A stretch of DNA of 64,000 bases, taken from Carposina sasakii. Its lineage: Eukaryota > Arthropoda > Insecta > Lepidoptera > Carposinidae. Made by a program: the position numbers and the translations under genes. The stretch spans positions 4,664,888 through 4,728,887 of the forward strand of contig CP053172.1 of NCBI GenBank assembly GCA_014607495.2. The letters are read 5' to 3'. Position 1 is the stretch's first letter, and the number at the start of each line of letters is the position of its first letter. Shown here one piece after another: positions 20,621 to 31,500 of the stretch. The notes beneath the pieces are model-generated. The model ran no database searches. It was not told where the DNA came from and saw nothing but the letters and a program-made list of their open reading frames with translations.

Positions 20621-20979
20621 TCTATGTGGTCTTCTTTACGATCCGGAACACAGCCGTGACTATATTATACTTATGCGAATCCATGTACCTACATGCGTAC
20701 CTACCTTAATGAAGAAAAAACAAATTTTTAGAAAAAAGAAATAAATTCAAATTCTTTATTTCGGACAACTAAGATCCATGGGTTAGTTAAGTTACAGTAA
20801 AATAAAATGGTTAGTAGATTTAAATTACATTAAAATTAAAATTACTAATTATATTAAATTAAAATATAAAAAAATAAAACTCCGTTTCAAATCTATTAAA
20901 TTCTATTTAATATTCATAATTTAATATCTTTGGTAAGTATACTTATCTTACTTTTATAATAAGCTGCCGTAATATCTAT

Positions 20980-21545
20980 ACAGGGTGTAACAGAAGGAGA
21001 ATGTTAAACGAAATGCTTTGAAAATAGTCTAATTATTCAAAATGAGACGTTTTCAAGATTATTTGAACATTACAATAACTTTAGTTAGTTATCTCTTCAT
21101 ACTGTATTAAATAAAAAATAAACATATTATTTCTAAATTGAAATTTTGTATTAGTTGACTGTATCGGGATTTAGGTGGATCGCGTCGCGTCAAAGGGAAA
21201 ATTTTAGGAGTAGGTCAAAGAGTTACCTGTGTGTTTTCTCTTCTTTCTTCTTCCGCGCGGAATTTATCGTAGGGTTTAGGTTCACAGTTCACTATAGTCC
21301 ACTTTTAGGGTAAGGGCACTCTGATTGGGTAGGTCAGTTTGTCACACACACACAAATTCACTTGTCAAGCGAGACGTCAGTACCGCGGTGGTTGGACAAC
21401 TACCAGATAGGGGGAACACATGCGGTCCGCTTTTGCGACGAGAAAAGAGATAGGACGATTAGAAGAGGGAGAAACAAAATTTTACATTATCTATAGTAGC
21501 CTATTTACATAGCATTTTAAGTAACATACCGCTCTTGTTTAAGCC
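20980..21545. repeat. diverged MITE family C, interrupted
   Basis: Outer parts 20980-21160 and 21478-21545 match family C. Between them is an unrelated repeat (21165-21475) that begins ggatttaggtggatcgcgtc and carries cttcttccgcgcggaattta. The same inner repeat occurs at 40808-41105 and partly, inverted, at 32930-33130. Confidence 0.6.
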
Positions 21546-21856
21546 CATACAGATAAATAAGTAATATGATTTTAACCGACTTAAAAAAGTAGGTTCTGTG
21601 TTCAGTGTACGTATTTTTTATGTATAACATTTGTCTATACGTAATAAAGAAATCATTTTACCCATAGGTAGGTAGTAAACAAAAATTAATAATAATTAAG
21701 TAAAAACTAAACTAAAATCTTTTAAAAATCAAATAAACACACACAAAAAACCCTGATAAAGGTACGAGAAACAACACAATTGCTAAACCAAAATATACGC
21801 AGTAAAATATACTTCAGTCTACGGGGCCGTACATTATACGTCGCGTACGCATAACT

Positions 21857-21988
21857 ATACAAAGTGTAAAAAAAGAGGTATGTCAAGCAAATTGCTATGA
21901 AAAAAATTCCAGTATAAAGAACCTATTCAAAAAATTTGAGACTTCAGCTTAACACACCCCTTCTGTTACACCCTGTAGAGATAGAGAG
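21857..21988. repeat. MITE family C fragment
   Basis: Short internally deleted copy ending 'ttctgttacaccctgtag'. Confidence 0.5.
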
Positions 21989-22072
21989 AGAATTTGTCCA
22001 CAAAATTTTAGACTTTAAATCACATGTTTATTTTTATAGTATTCCTAAATTGCTTAGGAATGTTCACATATA

Positions 22073-22245
22073 ATCACGCCTTTATCCCTTACGGGGTAGG
22101 CAGAGCACCAAGGGCCGATAGAACCACATGGTGCCACTTCTGACCAATTTCGAGGGTATAGTTGAGATGTACAAGTTCGGTTAGTAGTGACAGGTGGTCA
22201 GCCCATCGCCTACAAAACACCAAGACCCTCTTGTCCCTCTACTAA
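22073..22245 (-). repeat. LINE/SINE 3'-end repeat
   Basis: Contains 'cacgcctttatcccttacgg' and 'gccgatagaaccacatggtg'. Plus-oriented copies are at 29990-30112 and 50188-50370. The 50-kb copy ends in a tail very like that of the LINE at 54948-55948. Confidence 0.6.
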
Positions 22246-22582
22246 TGTTGTTATTCTACAAAATATAATGCAAAGAAAAGGTCCGAAGGCTTGCCAATCT
22301 CAAGATTTTTTGCAGCAAACTAGTTAAAAAAAGATATGAAAATAAATATATAAGACAGAAATGTTCATGTAATCTTGAAAAATAAACATGTGATTTTGAG
22401 TCTCAAAGTTCATTAATTTCAATATTCAATTCAATTTTTATTAATTGCTTCCATTATTGCGTCGGTCACAATAATTAAATTACCTATATTTCAATATCCT
22501 TAATAATTAAATTAATTTTAAATACTACCTACGTGTCAAAGTGGATTTAACATATTTTTTTTCTTGTACTACTTTTATCTTA

Positions 22583-22983
22583 TACTGGGTGTAAAAAGAC
22601 AACTTTGTTCTTTTAATACCTCGTATTCTTTGTAGCATCACGATAATTTTTTTCTATGGAAGCACCCCTGGGAAACTACGGCTTTCCAAGATATTGAGGT
22701 CCAAAGTTACATTAATATTATATTTTTTTTTTACTAAAATCCACCTGAAATCAGTTAACAAACATTTTTTTCAAAGATACCATGTCAAAATGTTGTAATG
22801 TTAGTTTTGTAGGTACATTTGTACTTTTAGCATCAAGCGAATACATCGCTTCCAATAAAATGACAGTATTTTTTATAATTTTTTTGTCGTTTCTCTGGGT
22901 TGGTTCCATAGAAGAAAATGATCGTAACCTTACAAAGAATACGAGCTATTAAAAAAAACATCGTTGTCTTTTTACACCCTGTA
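22583..22983. repeat. MITE family B
   Basis: Full-length copy with TACTGGGTGTAAAAAGAC at the left and TTTTTACACCCTGTA at the right. Confidence 0.75.
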
Positions 22984-23082
22984 GAGTCATACATAAGTCA
23001 TCATAACAATAATGTCGCTTCCAACCACGAACCTATAGGTAACTGGAATCAATAAATCAATACCTAGTTGAAGCCAATAGGG

Positions 23083-23935
23083 TAGATTCCGGCAGTCACA
23101 CTTAAACCCACTGGCGGCTCGTCCTAAGGAGCGCTGGTGCAGTGCACTCCAAGCCACGAAGATTACATAGGCAATCTATATTTCTTTATATTTATAATTA
23201 TCTTTCAATTCTACTATGTTTATACAATAGTGTCTACGCGTTCGTCTCAAGTAAGTTGTAATCTTATATATCGAGTGGAGCGCTAGCGATCGCGCTCCAA
23301 TGAAACGAAATTTGGTACGATTCTCTTTACTTGCTTAGCTTGCTGGAAGAGATCTCTGGTAGAGATAAGCTTGCCATTGTACATGCATCTCTTCTTTAAT
23401 GTTGTATACCATATTTCTTTTTGTGTATGTGCAATATAGAATAAAAGAAAAAGAAAAAAGAAAGATTCCTAGTACTGTATTCAATGAGTGCGAAAGAGAC
23501 ATATCGATATAGGCTGGCGCGTGAAACAGAAGATTTCGTATAAAAAATTTGCCTTATCTTACGCCGCTCACATTAATTCGTAGTGTACGTATGCGGCCAC
23601 TAGATGTCGCTTAGTCCGAGTTAGAACGCGATATGGTTGTCTTTAATGTGCTTCATTAGCTCATCTGAATTTTAATAAGAGTGAGGTTGAACTTGCATCA
23701 TCTCATTCGTTAAGGGAGTGAACACGCGCGGCGTTTCCAAACTGTAATTTTGCATGCGCTCATATTTAAAAAAAATGTGAACCCCCATCTAAAAATATCA
23801 GGAGCCGCCCCTGCTTAAACCTAAACCTAATTAGTCAGATCTATCTCTCTCCGTTTTTAACATAAACGGCTGAGAGAGAAAAGGACAGGTAGGACTAATT
23901 TTACGTTTAGGTTTAAGTGTGACTGCCGGAATCGA
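23083..23935. repeat. small palindromic MITE split by a hAT-type MITE
   Basis: The left arm 'attccggcagtcacacttaa' (to 23108) and right part 23814-23935, ending 'ttaagtgtgactgccggaat', form one palindromic element of about 150 bp when the 23109-23813 insertion is removed. Confidence 0.75.
23109..23813. mobile_element. hAT-type MITE, copy 2
   Basis: Ends CACTGGCGGCTCGT and GAGCCGCCCCTG with exact 8-bp target duplication CTTAAACC (23101-23108 and 23814-23821). It contains an extra segment of about 130 bp (23333-23466) with an AAAAG-rich tail that looks like a LINE 3' end. Confidence 0.88.
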
Positions 23936-24120
23936 CTATAATATCAATCATATTAATTTAATTAATTAATAATAAAAAATAATTAATTAATTTACGTACA
24001 TGGTAACTTAACCTAATCTTGTTTTTTGTTCTAAGTGAGATTCGAACCTAGTACCTATTGCATTTGAGAAGGTAAGGCAACGAGTTTTCAATTTTATCGT
24101 AAACAACCAAATATATACCG

Positions 24121-24286
24121 GCCCCCTTATTACCTAACTAGCAAAAGCAAAGCGATAGCGAAAATTGTACAAAAATCGCTGATTGCTTGTCAAATTCGTA
24201 TTACGTAAAACGAATTTCAAAGGAACTTTGACATTTCAAGGCGAATATTGCAAAATTTTCGTAAATTAGGTAATCAGGGGGATGAT
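24121..24286. repeat. MITE with CCCCCTTATTACCTAA ends
   Basis: Left end cccccttattacctaactag and right end 'aaattaggtaatcaggggga', with inner 'gcaaagcgatagcgaaaatt'. A longer copy is at 26421-26611 and a fragment at 52500-52620. Confidence 0.65.
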
Positions 24287-24347
24287 GTATATTGCAATAG
24301 AACTAAGCCATAAATAAAATTCTCAAGCACAGTTTTGCTTATAATAA

Positions 24348-24741
24348 TACAGGATGATTTTTGGTCGTCAACGTTCCCGAAAACTACGGAATCTCCTCAT
24401 CATCACGATCATTTTTCTCCATGGAAGCATACCTGGGAAGTGTCTGGTTCCCAAGATATTAGGGTCCAAAGTTGAGTAAATAGACTGCGTTTTTCTGTAT
24501 AAATGCACATTGACGCGCGTAGCAAGATTTTTTCACGAGAAACAATTAATATCTGTCCATGAAAAAACTAGCATAAACTCTGGACACTATAAATTTCGCC
24601 TGATTAAACAATTATTTGGTTTTTTTTTTCAAAAAAATTTACATCGTTTCCCAGCATTTTTTTTTTTGGCATAAACTTACTTTATTTAATGTATAGAGTA
24701 CGTACCCTTCGTTAAGGATGGCAACGAAAAAACATTGTGTA
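24348..24741 (+). repeat. MITE family A
   Basis: Near full-length copy, starting TACAGGATGATTTTTGGTC and ending in a mutated AACATTGTGTA. Confidence 0.75.
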
Positions 24742-25026
24742 TATGACCATTATATTATAACCGACATGAAGTTATAATAACGGACGCATTTCAAATTCTC
24801 ATTAGGGTTTATTTTTCCAAACGGGAAATGCTCGTAACCTATCAGAAGAATACAGTTAATGATCAAGTTTCAGAGAAAGACAGGGGTCTAGTTTATTATA
24901 AAATATTAATAAGAAAATGAAAAAATTCTTCACCCGAGTGAGATAGTTTATTCTTCACATAGGCTATCTGACGTTTGGAAAAATTGGCCCTTAGTAAAAT
25001 ACATAATTTAAGCTTCATTCCTTTAG

Positions 25027-25404
25027 ACAGGGTTAATTTTAAAACATCAATAACCTCGCAAGACTAGGTAGCTACCATCTTAAACAAACACATTTGTTCT
25101 ACGAGTTTTGATAATTTGTCACATTTTACTTTCATACAAAAATAAATATCAATTTAATTTTACCTCTGAATGTTCTTAATTCTGTACATAATACTGAGGC
25201 GCGCGCGATCGCGGACGTCAACCTTTTCGTATACCTACGAATGGAACATAGACTTACAAATGTCACGACAGTACAATAAAAGCTTGGAAAATCATTTTTA
25301 ATTAATGTATTGAGTTATGATAAAACTCGTAGAACAAATGTTATTGTTTATGATTTTAGCTATCTAGTCCTGCGAGGTTATTGATGTTTTAAAATTAACC
25401 CTGT
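25027..25404. mobile_element. Palindromic MITE forming the Lrrk 3' end
   Basis: Left arm ACAGGGTTAATTTTAAAACA followed by tcaataacctcgca is repeated inverted at the right end (25340-25404), with further arm similarity (catttgttctacgagtttt). It is about 378 bp with a GC-rich patch (ggcgcgcgcgatcgcgg) in the middle. The predicted Lrrk stop codon lies in its right arm. Confidence 0.8.
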
Positions 25405-25549
25405 AGATATGGAAATGTATAAAATAATATCATACAATACAAATACAATTAAGGAGGGAGATGTACTAAGAACCACAGGTTCAATGCGTGTCGTTTTTGT
25501 CGCCAATTCTTTACCTATAGTTAATTTTTCTATGTTACTCGCTAAATGA
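25378..25549 (-). CDS. Lrrk: Lrrk exon 22 (terminal), bounded by MITEs
   Basis: Entered in phase 2 after ctagctag. It encodes [19 protein letters not shown], which corresponds to the C-terminal helix of LRRK proteins, then an odd hydrophobic tail, and stops at TAA 25378-25380. The last eight intron bases are the target duplication of the hAT-type MITE at 25558. The last residues (TGLILKHQ) and the stop come from another MITE. A minus-strand ATTAAA lies at 25297-25302. The helix is convincing; the tail and the use of this splice site are uncertain. Confidence 0.65.
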
Positions 25550-28500
25550 CTAGCTAGCACTGGCGGCTCGTCCTAAGGAGCGCTAGTGCAGAGCACTCCC
25601 ACTCACGAAGATTACATAGGCAATCTTTATTTATAATTATCTTTCTATTCTACTATGTTTATACAATAGTGTCTACGCGTTCGTCTCAAGTAAGTTGTAA
25701 TCTTATGTATCGAGTGAAGCGCTAGCGATCGCGCTCCAATGAAACGAAATTTGGTACGATTCCTAGTACTGTATTCAATGAGTGCGAAAGAGACATACCG
25801 ACATAGGCCGGCGCGTGAAAAAGAAGATTTCGTACGAAAAATTAATTCACATTAATTCGAGCATGCGGCCACTAGATGTCGCTTAGTCCGAGTTAGAACG
25901 CGATATGGTTGTCTTTAATGTGTTTCATTATGTACGTCAACTGAATTTAAATAATTCGCGGCGTTCCCAAACTGTAAATTTGTATGCGCTCATATAAAAA
26001 AAAGTTAACCTACATCTAAAAATTCAGGAGCCGCCAGTGCTAGCTAGTCATATTATTGTAAAATATACTTGTTATTATACTATTTAATCCGGTAACCAAT
26101 GCTGCGCTTTCCATAGAAGACAATACGTCCCTTCGTATGTTGTCACATTTGATGTGTTTGTCTGAAAATATATTACTAGCTGTAAATTTTTATTTAGTTA
26201 CTGAACACTTATTAACAAACACCTAGTGGCTCGCGCACTATGCAAAGGTGCCCAAAACACTTTCATATTAGTAGTGTATAATAGCTAGTAAGTGTAAAAA
26301 ATCGTGCTGTGCTGAAGCGGGACTTCACTAGAACACATCAGCTGCATCTCCTTCCGTGCATGTCGTAAGAGTCGACTAAGGAACTCAGGGGCGTTTCTCA
26401 GGCGATAAGCTAGCAACCTGCCCCCTTATTACCTAACTAGCAAAAGCAAAGCGATAGCGAAAATTTCACAAAAATCGCTGATTGCTTGTCAAATTCGTAT
26501 TACGTAAAATGAATTTCAAAGGAACTTTGACATTTCAAGGCGAATATTGTACAATTTTCGCTATCGCCTTGCTTCGGCTTTGCTATTTGCTTTTACGTAA
26601 TCAGGGGGCCGTGTTATCTTGCAGTTCTGGTTATTCCATTTGGAAACATAACAATATGAAAATAACCATATAAAGAACCTATCCGCAAAATTTGAGACTC
26701 GAAATCACATGTTTATTCTTCAAGATTGTATGAACAACTCGGGAGTCAGTAATTAATAATAATAATATTCACACACTTCACAACACATTAACCTAGTAAG
26801 TAAGTAAGATCCCTAAGGTCTTGTGTCGTGAGTACTAAGCAACTGTATATAAATACATAGATAAGTATAAAAACATCCATGACTCGGAAACAAACATCAA
26901 TATTCATCACATCAATGTTTGCACCTACCGGGATTCGAACCCAGGACCTATGGCGTCGTAGGCAGGGTCACTACCTACTAGACCAATCGGCCGTCAAAGT
27001 AATTCCCCATAACATCTGGAAGAATAATAACCAAGTGATTTCGAGTCTCAAATCTTGTGCAGTTTCTCGACAGTGGGCCATTTACAATGGCATTAATTTG
27101 GTGCAAAATTTAAATAACTGCAAAACTGTAAATTATCTGCAAATCAATAATACATAATAACATTTTTGTGCAATTTCATCATCGGTATCACTTTAGCGAC
27201 GATAGGCTCACCCCTTACCACGTGGGACTTAATAGGCTCGCTGGTGAAAAGTGGGTATTTAATTTGCACTCTTCGGCACAACTTCATTGGGTGATAATGG
27301 GCGTGGCTATATGTTTGTATGAGGTTATTTGAATTAGCTACGCACCTGCGCCGGCGCATATCTCTGCAGTAAGGGTCGGTACCCACCCCCGAGGGTGCCC
27401 ATCCAGGGCGCGGTGCTGTCCTTCAGGGGGGGCAGGGGGGTTATTGATACCACCTGTAGGGGGGGGGGAGATAAATAAATATTTATAACTACTGAAAATA
27501 TGCTAGTAGATATACCTACTTACATTCAATAAAACTAGCACAATATTACTCTATCATAGAGGAATAAGATGTCATAGAGTGCTAATATAATAATATAATC
27601 TCCTCATCATCACGATCATTTTTCTCCATGAAAGCATACCTGGGAAGTGTCTGATTCCCAAGATATTAGGGTCTAAAGTTGAGTAAATAGACAGCGTTTT
27701 TCTGCATAAATACATATTGACGCGTGTGGCAAGATATTTTCACGAGAAATAAATAATATCTGTCTATAAAAAAACTAGCATAAACACTGGACACTGTAAA
27801 TTTCGCTCGATCAACTACTAAAAAAAAATTTCAAAAAAATTTACATCATTTCCCAGCATTTTATTTTTTTTTGTATAGAGTACGTACCCTTCGTTAAGGG
27901 TGGCAACGCGAAAAAACACCCTGTATGTATACCACAATATTTATTAAATTTTTGTCTGTCAGTCTGGTTACTCTCAGAAACGGCTGGATTGGTTTTGATG
28001 CGACTTTCACAGGCAGATAATTAATGTAATAAGGAGGTCATTTATCATCGAAATTCGTACGAGAACGGACACTCTAAAGCTTGCAAGTTAATCGACAACA
28101 CAAATAATCACGAAGTAAGTACATGCAACATTGTCATATGGTACATGTACTCACAGCCAAGCCTTCATAATGCGAGAGCGAATGGTAGGTATGGAATGAA
28201 TAAATATTACTACTAATATAGAATAAGAAACTACTAACAAAATATGTGTTGAATTACATGAAATAAATGATTATAATAATAATAATAATAGTAATTCAAT
28301 AGTACCTATAATTTACCTTGTAACCTGTACTCACCGCTTCACAATACGGTCGGAACACCGTGATAGGTCGAAGCGAGGTACAGTCAGCCACTATGATACA
28401 CCCCCACGCTGTGCCTACGTACAGTTCTGACCGGAGTGTACATATAGCTGTTACCTGGTGTATGAGAGATATACTATATTATAGAAGGCATATTTTGCTA

Positions 28501-31500
28501 CGTGCTGTGAAAATAACCCACTATATTATATATATATAAAAAATCATAATTAAACATTTCAAAATACATTAGCTTAGTCCCACATTAAGATCTCTAAGGT
28601 GTCTTGTGGGAGTACTAAGCAACAGTATACAGGGTGTAACAGAAAGGGTATGTTAAGCGAAAAGCTATGCAAATAGCCCACTATAGAGAACCTATTTCCA
28701 AAATTTGAGACTCGAAATCACATTTTTCTTTTTCAAGATTGTATGAAAATTCCCAAGATATTTAAAAATTCTCCATACTATCGGGAAAAATAAACATGTA
28801 ATTTCGGGTCTCAAATTTTGTGGATAGGTTCTCTACAGTGGGCTATTTACATATCTTTTCGCTTAACATACCCTTTTTGTTACACCCTGTATACAGGGTG
28901 ATTTTTGGTCGTCAACGTTCCCGAAAACTACGGAATCTACTCATCATCACGATCATTTTTCTCCATGGAAGCATACCTGGGAAGTGTCTGGTTCCCAAGA
29001 TGTTAGGGTCCAAAGTTGAGTAAATAGACTGCGTTTTTCTATACGTAACTAGTCGTGGAAGTAGATCGGCGTACCCGGCTGCGTACACACCAAAATCCCT
29101 AACATCTACAGGTCACTACTCGCTCACTACCAACTACACCAAAACTGGTCACAAAATTCAAGGAAGCAAGCAAAAAAAATTTTTTTTTTTCAAAGTTAAG
29201 CATCGTCACGGTCGGCATGGAAGTGGATGGGCGTACCCGGCTGCGTCCCTCCCCCCCTCCCTCGATGACGATAGAGTCGAGACTCTCTGAGCACGGCACG
29301 AGCTTGCGACAGTCGAGACGCGCGTTCTGCGCACGCGTCGGTACTGACCACTGCGTCACCACGTGATCTAGGGTACAACATTTATTTATTTATTAATAGT
29401 GGACGCCCGCGACTCCGAAGTCCGCGTGGACTACAGAAAAAAACAAAATGTCGAAATTATCCGGGATAAAAAGTAAAGCCTATATGTTAAGTGGGACCTG
29501 TCACAATATATTCCTGAGAACTGCATCGAAATCGGTTCAGCCGTTTCTGAGATTAGCGTGCACAAATGCACAGATAAACAGACAAAAATTCCAAAAATCA
29601 TCGTTTTGGGTTCTATTGCGTTGATAAAGGTCTCCTATAATATTTTTTCTCATATAACTTCCATGTACAGACAGCGATCCGTTACATTTTTATTATATGT
29701 AAGTTTAGATAGATTTAGATACACTTACAGAACATACATTAAGAGCAACAATAGTTAGTTACACTTACAACTAAAAATCTGATGTATGTGCCAATTATAG
29801 GTGTGCTACATCATTATTATGTAACCGCTACTGCGATTAAACAAAACGCACACCAAAAAACAAAACGCATCGAATCAGTTGTCTTATTAAGAGCCTACGG
29901 GTCTTACAAAATAAAAATATTTTTCTGTTTAAAGTAAAACGAGAATATAACAGCGCTGTTCAGTATTTGTACGTATAGTTCGGCTAGAGGGTCTTGGTGT
30001 TTTGTAGGCGATAGGCTGACCACCTGTCACTACTAACCGAACTTGTACATCTAAACTATACCCTCAAAATTGGTCAGAAGTGGCACCATGTGGTCCTATC
30101 GGCCCTAGTTCGGCTAGATTATGTCGCTAGTTACTGTGTGTATGACCACATTATCTGTGTCATTGCATACAAAAAAAAAGTTCTGAAATCAGGTACGGGA
30201 GTTATTCTACGAAACGGACTTAGTAAGGAAAGGAACAGTAAGTTATAGTAAGTGATACAGACTACAACCCGCACCACATCACGCATATGAATAATAGGCA
30301 TATATATTAAGACATTAACTAATTATTATAATATTATTAACTTTGATAAGTTCCGGTTTACATTTATAAAAGTTGTTGGATTGACTAGATTGTTAATATA
30401 AATATGAAGGAAGAACTATTATGTTAAACACTCCGTTGAGACACTTGAAGTTGTAAGACGTTACTCTGCTCGATCTCTGTTCTATATAAAAACATTGCAA
30501 TGATATAATTTATTTACGGCGAGTCGGGTTTCATGCTGCTTTTTTTCCCGAATGTTATATCGCCTGAAGCAGCTTTAACTGTATAAGTGATGAATATATA
30601 GTTCTACATAGCAACTGCGATGTTTGACTCCGCATCCTGAATATACTGTTGCGCCAACGAGTAATCATTGCAATGATTTATTCATAATGAGACTCACGGT
30701 CATCATAACTAACTATAGACCATCAACTAACTTCACGAGTTGCTTACTAGCGCCATCTATTGCTGGCCCCACTACTTATGTCTCAAGTGTAGTGCACTAA
30801 CCTCCATGAGCAGTGAACACGCAAGCGCTGGCCGCCGCCACCACCGTGACGGCACCGTCACTGACGACGTCCGCACCGCACACCGCGCCGGCCGACAGAG
30901 AGTACGCGTACAGACCCGCTCCGCCCGCCCACAGCTCCACACTAAATGAAATTGGGAGGAAAACTGTCAATGGTTCCCTCAAATGTTTGCTACCGCACAT
31001 TTGTCAATGTATATCAAGTATAGTCAAATATCCTCATCATCACGGTCATTTTTCTCCATAGAAGCATACCAGTTCCCAAGATATTAGGGTCCAAAGTTGA
31101 GTAAATAGGCTACGTTTTTCTGCATAAATGCACAAAGACGTGCGTAACAAGATTTTTTCACGAGAAAAAATTAATATTTGTCTATAAAAAACTAGCATAA
31201 ACACTGGACACTATAAATTTCAAAATTATTAATAAAGAAATGGAAAAAATTCCTCACCCGGGTGGGAATCGAACCCACGACCTCTGCATTCCATGCCAAC
31301 TATAAATTTCGTCCGATCAAGTAATAAAAAAAAAAACAAAAAAATTTACATCGTTACTTTATTTGATGTATAGAGTACGTACCCTTCGTTAAGGGTGGCA
31401 ACAAAAAACATCCTGTATAAAGACACACATCAGCCTGTTGCAATCCACTGCTAGACGTAGGCCTCCCTCCCCCAAAGCACGCCACAAGGCTACTGCCTCA

